A DNA stretch of 64,000 nt from Bdellovibrionales bacterium. GTDB taxonomy: Bacteria; Bdellovibrionota; UBA1018; CAIMNF01. The DNA is taken from NCBI GenBank assembly GCA_018266375.1, contig JAFEAO010000005.1:393185-457184 (forward strand), read 5' to 3'. Position numbers and translations under genes: made by a program. Numbering within the stretch: the first letter of the stretch is position 1; each line of letters opens with the position of its first letter. The notes below the pieces were generated by a model. It was not told the DNA's origin, ran no database searches, and saw nothing but the letters and a program-made list of their open reading frames with translations. This document shows positions 43,932 to 53,697 of this stretch, piece after piece.

Positions 43932-45818
43932 ATGCAGACAATCACTTCTTCGGCAAAAACTGACAAAATTACTTTAGACTCGATTTCAAACCCGCAGCTC
44001 AAGATCTGGATCAACGAAGTTGCGAAGCTCACCACCCCGAAAGACATTTACATTTGTGACGGCTCCGATGCCGAGTACAGCCGCCTCTGTGATGAGATGG
44101 TCGATTCGGGAACCATGATTCGTTTGAATCGGTCGAAGCGCCCGGGCAGTTTTCTCGCTCGCTCGGATGCTTCCGATGTAGCGCGTGTCGAGGACCGCAC
44201 CTTTATCTGTACCCGCAACAAAGGCGACGCCGGCCCGAACAATAACTGGACCGATCCTGCGCAGATGAAAGAAACGTTGAACGATCTCATGCAAGGTTGC
44301 ATGAGTGGTCGCACGATGTACGTGATTCCGTTTTCGATGGGTCCGATCGGTTCTCCGATCTCTCAAATCGGCGTTGAGATCAGTGACTCGCCTTACGTTG
44401 TCGTCAATATGCGCATCATGACCCGTATCGGGAAGCGCGTGCTCGATACTCTCGGCAATGGCGATTTCGTAAAATGCTTGCACACGATCGGCGCTCCTTT
44501 GAGGCCGGGGCAAAAAGACGTGGCATGGCCGTGCAACAAAGACACAAAGTACATCACTCACTTTCCGGAAGAACGGCAAGTGATCTCTTACGGCTCCGGT
44601 TACGGCGGGAACGCGCTTCTTGGTAAAAAATGTTTCGCGCTTCGCCTCGCTTCTTATATGGGCAAGCAAGAAGGCTGGTTGGCCGAGCACATGCTCATCC
44701 TCGGCGCCGAATCTCCAAGTGGCGAAAAAACTTACGTGACTGCCGCGTTCCCAAGCGCGTGTGGTAAAACAAACTTCGCGATGCTTATCCCTCCTCCGGC
44801 AATGAAGGGTTGGAAGATCACCACCATTGGTGACGACATCGCATGGATCAAGCCGGGCAAAGACGGTCGCTTGTACGCGATCAATCCGGAAGCGGGTTAC
44901 TTCGGTGTAGCTCCGGGCACATCACTCCGTACCAACGAGAATGCAATCAAGACCATTGCTCAAAACACCATTTTTACCAACGTTGCGCTTACCGACGACG
45001 GCGACGTGTGGTGGGAAGGTTTGTCTGACACCCCTCCCGCTCACATGATCGATTGGCAAGGTAACGACTGGACGCCCGAGATCGGTCAAAAGACCGGTAA
45101 GAAAGCGGCTCATCCAAACGCGCGTTTCACGGCGCCGGCATCTCAATGTCCGTCGGTCGACCCGAGCTGGGAAAGCCCGGAAGGCGTACCGATCAGCGCG
45201 ATGATCTTTGGCGGCCGTCGTGCGACAACGGTACCTCTCGTGGTCGAACCACGCGACTGGGATAACGGTGTTTACTGGGCGGCAACCATCGGCTCTGAGA
45301 CGACCGCGGCTGCAATCGGTGCAACCGGACAGGTTCGTCGCGATCCGTTCGCGATGCTTCCGTTCTGCGGATACCACATGGGCGATTACTTCCAGCACTG
45401 GCTCAACATGGGCAAGAACGTTAAGAATCCGCCGAAGTTGTTCGGTGTGAACTGGTTCCGCAAGGGCGCTGACGGTAAATTCATGTGGCCGGGCTACGGC
45501 GACAACATGCGCGTGCTCGAGTGGATCATTAAGCGTGTCCATGGCAAGGGCGGCAGCACCGAAACCGAAATCGGCTCGATCCCGAACCATAAAGACCTTA
45601 ACTTCGACGGCCTCAACTTCTCTGAGGTGCAGTACAAAGAAGCGACAAAACTCGATCGCGACGAGTGGTTAACTGAACTCAAACTTCAAGATGAGCTTTT
45701 GGATAAATTGAAAGACCGCCTTCCGAAGAAGTTCTTCGAGATCCGTCAAGCACTTCAATCGCGCTTTGAGACCAAATCGAACAGTTCAAAGACCGGCTCG
45801 ATGAATGTGATGATCTAG
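43932..45818 (+). CDS. pckG: Phosphoenolpyruvate carboxykinase (GTP)
   Basis: A 628-residue GTP-dependent PEPCK, interconverting oxaloacetate and PEP for gluconeogenesis. The P-loop is FPSACGKTN (273-281) with the reactive Cys277, preceded by [51 protein letters not shown] binds the metal and nucleotide. [21 protein letters not shown] and [18 protein letters not shown] are also conserved. It differs from the ATP-dependent family. There is no ribosome site; TTGACG 29 bases before the ATG may be a -35 box with a poor -10. The gene ends five bases from the next, convergent gene. Confidence 0.96.
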   Translation: MQTITSSAKTDKITLDSISNPQLKIWINEVAKLTTPKDIYICDGSDAEYSRLCDEMVDSGTMIRLNRSKRPGSFLARSDASDVARVEDRTFICTRNKGDAGPNNNWTDPAQMKETLNDLMQGCMSGRTMYVIPFSMGPIGSPISQIGVEISDSPYVVVNMRIMTRIGKRVLDTLGNGDFVKCLHTIGAPLRPGQKDVAWPCNKDTKYITHFPEERQVISYGSGYGGNALLGKKCFALRLASYMGKQEGWLAEHMLILGAESPSGEKTYVTAAFPSACGKTNFAMLIPPPAMKGWKITTIGDDIAWIKPGKDGRLYAINPEAGYFGVAPGTSLRTNENAIKTIAQNTIFTNVALTDDGDVWWEGLSDTPPAHMIDWQGNDWTPEIGQKTGKKAAHPNARFTAPASQCPSVDPSWESPEGVPISAMIFGGRRATTVPLVVEPRDWDNGVYWAATIGSETTAAAIGATGQVRRDPFAMLPFCGYHMGDYFQHWLNMGKNVKNPPKLFGVNWFRKGADGKFMWPGYGDNMRVLEWIIKRVHGKGGSTETEIGSIPNHKDLNFDGLNFSEVQYKEATKLDRDEWLTELKLQDELLDKLKDRLPKKFFEIRQALQSRFETKSNSSKTGSMNVMI

Positions 45819-45823
45819 TTACT

Positions 45824-46189
45824 TTATATTTCGTCATTAAAATTTATAAATGTTTCGGAGAAGTCATCGCAAGGAGTTCGCGGTCTTTTCCTTTTATAGG
45901 GACTCATTGAGGGAATCTTTTTCTCGAATCCATCGATGGCGGTATATTTATATTCACCTTCATAAACCAAGACAAAACAGTAAAATTTTTCAGGATCAAT
46001 TTTCTTGTCTGATTTCAAATACGCGATTCCGGAATCTTGTGGATTTCCAATAAAATACCCGCGGGAAATCTTTTGAACCGCCTTCATTGGTTTAGAGATA
46101 TAAATTACGCCGGGCTTTAATTTGTCTCCTGAGATTGCTGACGGCGATCCAGTAAGATAAGCGCCAAAATTGTAAGGACTGATTTTCAT
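45824..46189 (-). CDS. Hypothetical protein, probably lacking its true N-terminus
   Basis: A 121-residue ORF I do not recognise (GAYLTGSPSAISGDKLKPGV, RGYFIGNPQDSGIAYLKSDK, a Pro/Arg/Lys-rich stretch near 98-105, FNDEI at the end). Its ATG has no ribosome site. The same frame stays open upstream to 46273, reading APSLSGSDEACLPRKIGSSK before the ATG. A signal peptide lies in another frame further upstream (46248-46343), so the real protein was probably ~173 residues and exported. It is convergent with pckG, five bases apart. Confidence 0.45.
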   Translation of the reverse strand: MKISPYNFGAYLTGSPSAISGDKLKPGVIYISKPMKAVQKISRGYFIGNPQDSGIAYLKSDKKIDPEKFYCFVLVYEGEYKYTAIDGFEKKIPSMSPYKRKRPRTPCDDFSETFINFNDEI

Positions 46190-46343
46190 TGACGTCGTAT
46201 TTTTTGATGAACCAATCTTTCTTGGCAGACAGGCTTCATCCGAGCCACTAAGGCTTGGTGCCTGAAGTTTCTTTTAAGGTAATATCTGCTTTGCTGTTGA
46301 TACAAATAAAAAATAATCCAAGAATTATGGTATTAAATTTTAT
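46190..46343 (-). pseudogene. Frameshifted 5' part of the gene at 45824
   Basis: Reading the minus strand from 46343, the frame gives KFNTIILGLFFICINSKA followed by DITLKETSGTKP and a stop at 46248. This is a signal peptide in the wrong phase for the ORF downstream. The two frames overlap in 46248-46273, where a one-base shift would join them. The first codon there is ATA, at the end of asd (its stop overlaps); no ATG, GTG or TTG is available in that frame. Both the shift and the missing start argue for decay, or for more than one sequence error. Confidence 0.4.
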
Positions 46344-47329
46344 CTCTTCTTTAAGTAAGTTTCTAAGATGCCGATCGCAGCACCGGCCGCACCTCTGACG
46401 AGGTTGTGCCCAAGAGCGATGAATCCGACCGTGTCCGATCTGTCGCCTTGTTTAATCCGGCCGACATGAATACGCATATCGGCCGGATTAAGATCGCGAA
46501 GAGGTTGGGGACGATCGTCCGCCGTGTGGACTTTAATAAAGTCTTTGTATTTTGCCTCGGCTTGCTTGAGCGCCTTCATCACCTGAGTTTGCGATACTTT
46601 ATTTTTAAATTGAACGTGTGCGGCGACAGTGTGGCCGTGGGCAATGGGTACGCGATGAACATGCACGGTGATCCCGCAGTCGAGCGGATTGCCTGGACCG
46701 CCAAGTATTTTTTTTGTTTCTTTGCAGATTTTTTCTTCTTCGCCACTGATATGCGGAATCAGGTTACCCAAGATATCGAGCGATGGCACGCCCGGATATC
46801 CGGCACCGCTCACGGCTTGCATGGTGACGACGCTGACATGCTCAATATCCTCGATTTCTTTTAAGATCGCGAGAGGGCCAGCCAGGAACACGGTCGAGCA
46901 ATTCGGGTTACAGAGAATCTTGCCTTCGGTATTTTGCTTTTTAAGAAGCGAGAGGTGATCCGAGTTCACCTCGGGAATCATGAGTGGCACGTCTTTGTGC
47001 ATTCTAAACGCCGAAGCATTAGAGCAAACGATATGACCTCTCTTGGCGAACTCGGGCTCGATCTCCTTAGCGATATCGGCGGGAAGAGCTGAAATTACAT
47101 AATGTGATTTGATGCTGTTGAGTCTTTTAATCTTCATCTTGGCGATATCGCGCGGAAGTTCGATTTCGTTCTTCCATTGCACGCGCTCACCATAGACTTG
47201 CCTGGCGCTAGCTTCGGAAGCGGCTACTTCGGCCACATAAAACTTCGGGTGATCTTGAAGAAGAGTGATTACCTTTTGTCCGACAGGGCCGGTAGCGCCT
47301 AAGACAGCAACAGGGAGTTTTGATTTCAT
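46340..47329 (-). CDS. asd: Aspartate-semialdehyde dehydrogenase
   Basis: A 329-residue enzyme converting aspartyl phosphate to aspartate semialdehyde, shared by threonine, methionine, lysine and diaminopimelate synthesis. NADP site: VLGATGPVGQK (9-19). Catalytic Cys144 in NPNCSTVFLAGPL. Later VSGAGYPGVPSLDILGNLIP HISGEEEK and VPIAHGHTVAAHVQFK hold the catalytic His. The pattern resembles the fungal/archaeal-type subgroup. Its start overlaps the thrC stop (ATGA): the whole threonine branch is in one operon. Confidence 0.93.
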   Translation of the reverse strand: MKSKLPVAVLGATGPVGQKVITLLQDHPKFYVAEVAASEASARQVYGERVQWKNEIELPRDIAKMKIKRLNSIKSHYVISALPADIAKEIEPEFAKRGHIVCSNASAFRMHKDVPLMIPEVNSDHLSLLKKQNTEGKILCNPNCSTVFLAGPLAILKEIEDIEHVSVVTMQAVSGAGYPGVPSLDILGNLIPHISGEEEKICKETKKILGGPGNPLDCGITVHVHRVPIAHGHTVAAHVQFKNKVSQTQVMKALKQAEAKYKDFIKVHTADDRPQPLRDLNPADMRIHVGRIKQGDRSDTVGFIALGHNLVRGAAGAAIGILETYLKKR

Positions 47330-48564
47330 TGAATGCTCCGTTTGAGTAAAGCCTCGAGGGCCGTATATTCTGGTTTAATGGTTTCGTTTTTGATAGAGCG
47401 GCTCATCAACGCCACAAGCTCGGTTGGGATCTTAACCTCGCGACTGATGATGGGCTCGATAATGGTTTCAAATTTAGACGGGTGTGCGGTTGCGACGATC
47501 GCGGTTGGTCCGCTTAGGTTGAAGCGTTTTTTCGCTGCTGCAGCAACCGCCGAGTGTGGGCAGAGGACTTGGCCCCATTCCTTCTCGCTTGATTCAATTT
47601 CTTTACGGATTTCATCGTCGTTCACGGTTTCAGCGCGAACGACTCTCCGGAGTTCGTCGATCGAAGGGTAAAGGTTTTGGAGGCGCTCAAGGTTGCTTGG
47701 GTTGCCGACATCCATTGCGTTTGCGAGAGTCGGTACAGTCGTCGTCGGAGTGTAGGTCCCGGTCTTCAGGTATTGTACAACCGCTTGGTTAGCGTTGAAT
47801 GCAAGAATGATCTCACCGATCGGAAGGCCCATCTTCTTGGCCCAGATGCAGGCAAGCGAGTTCCCCAGGTTACCGCTCGGGATAATAAAGTTGAGTCCAG
47901 GCTTCGAGAGTGCGGCATGAGCGTAGTACGCCATCTGCGGGAGAATGCGTCCGAGGTTAATACTATTTGCACTCAAAAAAGGTTTATTCGATTTGAATTT
48001 TAAAAGCGACTCTTTTACGAGTCGTTGACAATCGTCGAAAGAGCCTTCGACCGCAACGGCACGCACGTTCTGACCCCAACCGGCGATTTGTGATTCTTGG
48101 CGAGTTGAAATCTTGCCCTTAGGATAGAGTACGACCACGTCGAAGCCCGGTTGTCCAGCAAAGGCGGCAGCTACCGCACCGCCAGTATCGCCCGAAGTCG
48201 CGACCATTACGATCGAAGGTCGAGAGCTCATCACTCCGGCTAAGAATTTAGCACCGACGTCTTTAAATGCTCCGGTAGGACCGTGATAGAGCTCGAGAAT
48301 AAAGTCGTTAGAGCGCGGAGTTTTCGAAAGCGGAATTGGGAATGAAAAGGTGTTCTTGCAGAGCGAGGCGGCGCTGGTTCCAAAGAAAGGCGAGAGAAGG
48401 GTGATCGCGACGTCCGAAAGTTCCGTGATGTTTTTAAAATTTTCTTTTTCGATCTTTGGAAGACTCTCCGGAACGTAAAGACCGCCATCCGAAGCGATGC
48501 CGGCCTCAATAGCAGTACGAATATCCGTGGGAGGAACGCTTCCGCGAGTGCTGACATACTTCAT
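47326..48564 (-). CDS. thrC: Threonine synthase
   Basis: A 412-residue PLP enzyme forming threonine from O-phosphohomoserine. The PLP Lys is K101 in LYHGPTGAFKDVGAKFLAG; the phosphate loop is ATSGDTGGAVAAAFAG; and FIIPSGNLGNSLACIWAKKM is conserved. The opening MKYVSTRG is standard. Length and the C-terminal domain (VATAHPSKFETIIEPII) are normal for the class with an extended C-terminus. Overlaps thrB and asd by four bases each. Confidence 0.95.
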   Translation of the reverse strand: MKYVSTRGSVPPTDIRTAIEAGIASDGGLYVPESLPKIEKENFKNITELSDVAITLLSPFFGTSAASLCKNTFSFPIPLSKTPRSNDFILELYHGPTGAFKDVGAKFLAGVMSSRPSIVMVATSGDTGGAVAAAFAGQPGFDVVVLYPKGKISTRQESQIAGWGQNVRAVAVEGSFDDCQRLVKESLLKFKSNKPFLSANSINLGRILPQMAYYAHAALSKPGLNFIIPSGNLGNSLACIWAKKMGLPIGEIILAFNANQAVVQYLKTGTYTPTTTVPTLANAMDVGNPSNLERLQNLYPSIDELRRVVRAETVNDDEIRKEIESSEKEWGQVLCPHSAVAAAAKKRFNLSGPTAIVATAHPSKFETIIEPIISREVKIPTELVALMSRSIKNETIKPEYTALEALLKRSIQ

Positions 48565-49490
48565 TTCGCCACCGCTCCCGTTTTACAAATCGCCGAAACC
48601 CAACCTTGGGAGTGCATTCCAGCTTCGGTAAAAGCCTTGATCATCGCTCGGCGGACTTTTTCGGCCGTAGCTTTGTTTTTACTAAATGCAAATACGCTGG
48701 GACCAGCGCCCGAGATTGATGAGCCAAGCGCACCCGCTTTTAGTGCGGCCGCTTTGACCGCGGCGAAACCCGGTATTAGACTTGCGCGTTGAGGTTCGAA
48801 GAGTACGTCTTCGAGTCCGCGTTTGATCCATTCGGAGTTGGAATCGCACATTCCAGCCACGAGGGCGGCGAGACGAGCGGTTTGCTGCGTGTGCTGCTGT
48901 AATGTGATTTCACGGCTTAATACTTGGCGAGCCACGGAAGTTTTTAACTCCATCGCGGGATGAACGACCGTACAAAAAATATTTTTTGGAAACGGTAAGC
49001 GGATCACGTCCGGTTGATCACCAGGTTTAGTCAGCGTGAGTCCGCCGTATAAGCAGGGCGCGACGTTGTCGGAATGCTTGGCGCCACTGGCGATCGCTTC
49101 GCCTTCGAGCGCATATTGAAGAAGTTCTTCTTGGCTCAGTTTTACTTTCAAAACCTTTGCCGCTGCGACAATTCCACCGACGGCTGATGCCGCCGATCCG
49201 CCCATGCCCGAACCAAGCGGAATGCCTTTTTGAATTTTAAGGTGAACACCATTCTTGAGGTTCTTGGCGACGAGAAGTTTTAAAACCGGAGCGCCGGCGG
49301 TGTTTTTGGTGGGATCTATGGAGATGGGCGCGTCGGTACCGGCAATCTCAATCGTAACGCCCGTTTCGTTTGTCACAGAGGCGGTGATCTTGTCGCCGAT
49401 CGCGTCGATTGCGAAACCTAAGATATCAAATCCGGTGGCCACGTTAGCAACGGTCGCTGGAGCGAAGACGGTAACCGACTTAGACTTCAT
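48561..49490 (-). CDS. thrB: Homoserine kinase
   Basis: A 309-residue GHMP kinase that phosphorylates homoserine. The opening VTVFAPATVANVATGFDILGF and the ATP loop PLGSGMGGSAASAVGG (91-106) are the signature; SSISGAGPSVFAFS near the end is the third GHMP motif. The ATG at 49490 was chosen since it overlaps the thrA stop (ATGA) and family sequence starts at once; the ORF to 49664 has an unrelated Arg/Cys-rich prefix. Confidence 0.95.
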   Translation of the reverse strand: MKSKSVTVFAPATVANVATGFDILGFAIDAIGDKITASVTNETGVTIEIAGTDAPISIDPTKNTAGAPVLKLLVAKNLKNGVHLKIQKGIPLGSGMGGSAASAVGGIVAAAKVLKVKLSQEELLQYALEGEAIASGAKHSDNVAPCLYGGLTLTKPGDQPDVIRLPFPKNIFCTVVHPAMELKTSVARQVLSREITLQQHTQQTARLAALVAGMCDSNSEWIKRGLEDVLFEPQRASLIPGFAAVKAAALKAGALGSSISGAGPSVFAFSKNKATAEKVRRAMIKAFTEAGMHSQGWVSAICKTGAVAK

Positions 49491-51883
49491 GTCTGGCGCT
49501 CCGCTTCGTACACAATGCGGAGAACGTCCGCGAAGACTCCTCCCGCAGTGACCTCCGCACCTGCACCTGGGCCTTGAATCACGAGTGGACGTACTTTGTA
49601 GCGCTCGGTTGTCATGGTAACCATGTTGTCCGACTCTTGAAGGCCAGCAAACGGGTGCGAACATGGGTAAGATCCGAGAGAGACGGTCACAGCTCCCTTT
49701 GAGTCGATGCGACCAACGTAGCGGAGGACCTTGTCTTGTTTCTTGGCTTCGGTAAAAAGTTTCGCAACTTCATCATCGCTCAAGGTACTGAGATCTTGAA
49801 CCACGACGTTTTTTAGCTCGATTTTAGCTCCAGCCTCGCGTGCAAGAATCACGAGCTTGCGTGCGACATCGGCACCACAGAGATCTTGCTTCGGATCGGG
49901 CTCGGTTAAACCTTTTGCTTTGGCATCGGCCAAGAGTGCCGAGAAAGGTTTCGATCCGTCGTAATGATTGAAAAGATAAGAGAGAGTCCCGCTCAAAACC
50001 CCTTCGAGCTGAATCAGTTTGTCGCCGGTGCGAACGAGATCAGCGATGGTACGAATAACCGGTAGGCCCGCACAGACGTTTGTGGAGTAAAGAAATTTTC
50101 TTCCAAGCTCAGCTGCCGAGGATCGGAGCTCATGATAAACACTCATCGAGTCTGAATTCGCTTTTTTATTTGCCGCAACGACGTGAATCCCTCGCTTAAG
50201 CCACTTCGAATAATTTTTTGGAATTGAATCACTGGCGGTGAGATCGATAATCACCGATTGCGGATAACCGCCGCTTTCTAACCCAACAACGAGTTTGTCC
50301 AGATCAAGTGGTTCGCTTTTTCCGTTGATCGTCATTTCTTTTGAGTTTGTCGTTGCGATGATTTTTAGATCGATTCCTGCCGCATTCAGGCGGGTGGCTT
50401 CGCCTTGAAGTTGTTTTATAAATTCTTTACCGACAAGGCCGGTACCGATGACCGCAATGGCGGTTGTGCGGGATGAGAGATAAAACGAAGAGTGCACTGC
50501 TTTGAGCGCAAGCTTGGTTGCGTCACCGGCAACCACCGCAGAGATGTTACGTTCCGACGAGCCTTGTGCGATTGCGAAAATATTTACACCCGCCCGACCT
50601 AGGGCTGAGAAAAATCGTCCGGCAACGCCTGGGTGTTTTGCCATATTGTCGCCGACTGCGGCGAGAATACTCATGTGCGGAACGACTTCAACAGGATTAA
50701 CATGCCCGTCGCGAATTTCGGAATGAAACACTTTTTCGATCGCTTCTTTGGCGTGTGACGCTTGCTCGTCCGAAACGGCGAGACAGATCGAGTGTTCCGA
50801 ACTTGCTTGAGAAATCATGATGGCCGATACTCCGACTGAGCGAATCGCACCAAAGAGTCTTTCGGCGACGCCGGTGATGCCGACCATACCGCTGCCCTCG
50901 ACGTTGAGGAGCGCGATCTTGTCGATAGCTGAGATACCTTTAATGATTTCGGAAGATTTTGCGTCAGCGTGAATTTTGGTGCCTGCGCACGAGGGATTGA
51001 AAGTATTGCGAACCCATACTGGAATGTTTTTACGGACGGCCGGTTCCATGGTTGCAGGATGAACGACCTTTGCACCGAAGTTCGCAAGCTCGGTCATTTC
51101 GTGATAGGTCATTTCGCTTAAAATTTTTGCTTCGGGCACTAAGCGTGGATCCGCCGAGAGCACACCGTCGACGTCAGTCCAAATAATAATTTCAACGGCG
51201 TCGAGAAGCGCGCCGAAGATCGAAGCGGAAAAATCACTACCGTTACGTTTTAAAGTTGTGGCAATACCGTCTGCGGTGGAGGCGACGAATCCGGTAACCG
51301 CAAGAACGGCGTCCGCTGGAACGTGCGCGAGTAGAGCGTTCATTTTTTTCTGTGACCCCGGCCATTGCACACTTACGGTTTTTTCGTGTGGTTTGACCAA
51401 GATTACTTCGCGAGCGTCGATATAGTGAGCTGGCGTTCCTTGCTTATTCAGAAATGCACCGATGATTTGCGCCGACCAAACCTCGCCGTGACCCGAGACG
51501 AATTCGATATTGCGTTCGGAAGCGGTTTTGGTGATTCGTAGTCCGCGAAGCACTTCCGCGAGAGCGTCGAAGTCACGATTCAAGGCAGGTGCAAGGTCGT
51601 TCACCCCAAGCGCGGCAATCGTATCGTGGTGTCGCTTCTTGATAGCCTCGAAAACTTTAAGATAAGAATCGTCTTGGGCGGCGGCTCTCTTAGTGATGTC
51701 GATCAAGTCGTCGGTCACGCCTTTCATGGCGGAAACAACGATGGCCTGCCGGAAACGAGGTTTCAGGGTACGTTCGTGAGCGAGAATACGCACGGCTTCG
51801 CGGTATCGATCGGCATTTAAAACGCTCGTTCCCCCGAATTTATGTACCACCCATTGTTTTGTGTTTTCTCCCGATGTCGCCAC
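49487..51883 (-). CDS. thrA: Bifunctional aspartokinase/homoserine dehydrogenase
   Basis: A 798-residue fusion for the first and third steps of the threonine pathway. The aspartokinase half opens WVVHKFGGTSVLNADRYREA and has GSDFSASIFGALLDAVEIII WTDVDGV. Two ACT-type regulatory regions follow (LNVEGSGMVGITGVAERLFG and ILAAVGDNMAKHPGVAGRFF), so threonine feedback is likely. The dehydrogenase half begins AIAVIGTGLVGKEFIKQLQG and has GVLSGTLSYLFNHYDGSKPF and DPKQDLCGADVARKLVILAR. The start at 51883 is a GTG with no clear ribosome site. It heads thrA-thrB-thrC-asd. Confidence 0.96.
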   Translation of the reverse strand: MATSGENTKQWVVHKFGGTSVLNADRYREAVRILAHERTLKPRFRQAIVVSAMKGVTDDLIDITKRAAAQDDSYLKVFEAIKKRHHDTIAALGVNDLAPALNRDFDALAEVLRGLRITKTASERNIEFVSGHGEVWSAQIIGAFLNKQGTPAHYIDAREVILVKPHEKTVSVQWPGSQKKMNALLAHVPADAVLAVTGFVASTADGIATTLKRNGSDFSASIFGALLDAVEIIIWTDVDGVLSADPRLVPEAKILSEMTYHEMTELANFGAKVVHPATMEPAVRKNIPVWVRNTFNPSCAGTKIHADAKSSEIIKGISAIDKIALLNVEGSGMVGITGVAERLFGAIRSVGVSAIMISQASSEHSICLAVSDEQASHAKEAIEKVFHSEIRDGHVNPVEVVPHMSILAAVGDNMAKHPGVAGRFFSALGRAGVNIFAIAQGSSERNISAVVAGDATKLALKAVHSSFYLSSRTTAIAVIGTGLVGKEFIKQLQGEATRLNAAGIDLKIIATTNSKEMTINGKSEPLDLDKLVVGLESGGYPQSVIIDLTASDSIPKNYSKWLKRGIHVVAANKKANSDSMSVYHELRSSAAELGRKFLYSTNVCAGLPVIRTIADLVRTGDKLIQLEGVLSGTLSYLFNHYDGSKPFSALLADAKAKGLTEPDPKQDLCGADVARKLVILAREAGAKIELKNVVVQDLSTLSDDEVAKLFTEAKKQDKVLRYVGRIDSKGAVTVSLGSYPCSHPFAGLQESDNMVTMTTERYKVRPLVIQGPGAGAEVTAGGVFADVLRIVYEAERQT

Positions 51884-52030
51884 ATCTAATAGGAGAACAT
51901 ATCCGGTCTGAGTTTGCAGAAATTATTAATAAAACGTCAAAAATATCACATGTTTATCTTAATTCTTTACTTATTTACTCTAGTATTTAAGAAAAAAGCC
52001 GATACGTTCTATGTATGGGAGGTCACATCT

Positions 52031-52252
52031 ATGGGTAACAAACCAAAGAAAGAAGAAGGCGGTGGAACTGAACACTGCAAGTGCGAGGGTTGTAAACAAA
52101 CTCAATCGCGCTTTACTTTTTGCGCCAATCACTATGAATGGTTCAAATTTGGTCTGATCACTAAAGAAGGCAAAAAAGTCGGCGATTTCGAAAAGAAATG
52201 GGGTCACTTTGAAGCTTACACTGAGCGCCAAAAAACATATAAGGCCGCCTAA
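52031..52252 (+). CDS. Small cysteine-containing cytoplasmic protein
   Basis: A 73-residue protein I cannot name. The N-terminus is charged; a compact cysteine group follows, H15-C16-x-C18-x2-C21 and C31-x2-H34, which could hold one zinc. The rest (WFKFGLITKEGKKVGDFEKK WGHFEAYTER) is aromatic and basic, in the style of small nucleic-acid-binding proteins. GGGAGGTC before the ATG at 52031 is an excellent ribosome site, so high expression is likely; the frame is open to 51914 but without support. It is divergent from thrA; the 147-base gap is AT-rich and must carry both promoters. Confidence 0.6.
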   Translation: MGNKPKKEEGGGTEHCKCEGCKQTQSRFTFCANHYEWFKFGLITKEGKKVGDFEKKWGHFEAYTERQKTYKAA

Positions 52253-52260
52253 AAAAGTCT

Positions 52261-52290
52261 TCGGATGCGTTTGGGGTTAAGCGTATCCGA
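52261..52290. terminator. Weak hairpin after the small cysteine protein
   Basis: TCGGATGCG (52261-52269) can pair with CGTATCCGA (52282-52290), a six-base perfect stem plus extra pairs with one mismatch. There is no T-run, so termination on its own is uncertain. It lies in the 164-base convergent gap. Confidence 0.3.
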
Positions 52291-52356
52291 TCCAAGTTGC
52301 TCTTTCGCCTAATGGGGGTCAGAGCAAAAATGCTGTACCCACCACCTCCTCAGAGA

Positions 52357-52393
52357 TGGGCTCGAAATTGTGTGAAAAACGGTTTCGAGCCCA
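52357..52393. terminator. 11-bp inverted repeat between convergent genes
   Basis: TGGGCTCGAAA (52357-52367) and TTTCGAGCCCA (52383-52393) are perfect complements separated by 15 bases. The hairpin lies 23 bases past the stop of the minus-strand gene at 52417. There is no clean T-tract (TTATTTT follows on the plus strand), so it may act as a bidirectional terminator or as an RNA 3' end stabiliser. Confidence 0.45.
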
Positions 52394-52416
52394 CGTTATT
52401 TTCCGCGTTTGAAAGA

Positions 52417-53619
52417 CTAATAGCCGGGGATGCCTTGCCAGTCCCACCAGTCTTTTTCATCGTCGAGTTTCTTGGTGGCGTTGACGTTGTAAGGTTTCCA
52501 ACGAACTCCGCGAGCGGTTTTCTTGACCATGATTTTATCTTCGTTTTTATTGTGGCCACCCAAATCCAACGTCTCGGTAACGCGGTCGTAATCACTTATA
52601 AATTTTATGAGTCCGTGATCCTCGAGTAGCTTTTGGAACTCGCCAGGAGGTTTTTTCAGAGTGAACTCGAATTTAAAAAACTTCGGTTGGTAAGGAATTT
52701 TGACCTGATCCGAGAGAGGTAAAGTACAAAGTGTCGGCGCGCGCGGCGAGGGCATTTGTGGCGGACATTCGAGGGTACCCATGTTTTCGCGAATATCCGC
52801 AGGCACGCAAAATTCAAAAAACCGATTTTGGATTTCTTTCAACTTAGCGACGTGTTTGGTCTCGCTGCTCTCGCGTTTGTAGAGTAAGTGATCATAGTGC
52901 CTGCCGAACCTTCCGATCGGTCCATCGTATTGCTTACAACTTCCGAAGCCGGGAACCAAGGCGTTTTTGAGGTCCGCGGGCGAGAGGTGCCAAAGCACCT
53001 CCGGATCGACGAAAAACAATTTCTTCATCTCGGGATGATCGATCGCCATCGTCCGGCCGTCGGGAGCGACTCGAAAATGCCAATCCGTCGAGACGATCTC
53101 GTCTTTGTGGGTTTTTTTGTTTTCAACGGTACGAGTGGCCTGAAATCTTGCGAGCCGGCCGTTGTCGTAAGTGATCATCGAATAAGGCTCAGTCTTGGTC
53201 CAGGTTTTAAAGAGAGATTGATCGCCATATTGCCGAAACGCGAGCCAATCGGCCGCGGTCAAAGGCTTTGGAAGCAACTGATGCAGTTGAGCGGTGTTTT
53301 TAAAAAGAAACGAGACTCCTTGCAGATGACCGTCAGAATAATGTCGTTCCTCGTAAGTGCCGACCGCGCCGGCCCGGATCTCTTTACCGTTACGCCGCGA
53401 GTTTTTTACGTTCGCGATGCGGATGATCTCGGTTTGGTTCGAGAATTGAATAAGGAGACCTTGATATAACCCGGCCTTATCCACACATCCCGTCCAGAGC
53501 GGTTGATTGCTGCTGGGATGAAACACGCGCTGTGTATTTTCCGGGCACGGAGGAACTTCAATCTTTTTTGCCGCGTGGACGGAGTCCGTCAAAAACATGA
53601 CGAGTGCCAAGAAGACCAT
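52417..53619 (-). CDS. Exported protein of unknown function with MORN-like stretch
   Basis: A 400-residue protein not recognised. A signal peptide (MVFLALVMFLTDSVHA) is followed by a region with GLYQGLLIQFSN, then YEERHYSDGHLQGVSFLF and later MITYDNGRLARFQATR. These short (Y/F)-x-(N/D)-G-x-(L/R)-x-G units recall the MORN/YwqK type of beta repeat. Later parts carry six or so cysteines (GSCKQYDG, FEFCVPAD, LECPPQ, TLCTLP) and a C-terminus ending DWWDWQGIPGY. The 78-base gap upstream is divergent with the coiled-coil gene. Confidence 0.55.
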   Translation of the reverse strand: MVFLALVMFLTDSVHAAKKIEVPPCPENTQRVFHPSSNQPLWTGCVDKAGLYQGLLIQFSNQTEIIRIANVKNSRRNGKEIRAGAVGTYEERHYSDGHLQGVSFLFKNTAQLHQLLPKPLTAADWLAFRQYGDQSLFKTWTKTEPYSMITYDNGRLARFQATRTVENKKTHKDEIVSTDWHFRVAPDGRTMAIDHPEMKKLFFVDPEVLWHLSPADLKNALVPGFGSCKQYDGPIGRFGRHYDHLLYKRESSETKHVAKLKEIQNRFFEFCVPADIRENMGTLECPPQMPSPRAPTLCTLPLSDQVKIPYQPKFFKFEFTLKKPPGEFQKLLEDHGLIKFISDYDRVTETLDLGGHNKNEDKIMVKKTARGVRWKPYNVNATKKLDDEKDWWDWQGIPGY

Positions 53620-53697
53620 GAACTCATTTTGACTCGATTCGTGATGTATGAAAAGATATTAGTGTGGCGAACTTACGTCTATGGAGGGACCGGTTCA

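Noticed and set aside
43986..45590. Long antisense ORFs opposite pckG
   Set aside because: They mirror codon bias of a conserved gene on the other strand, are His/Arg/Val-rich, and have no start signals.
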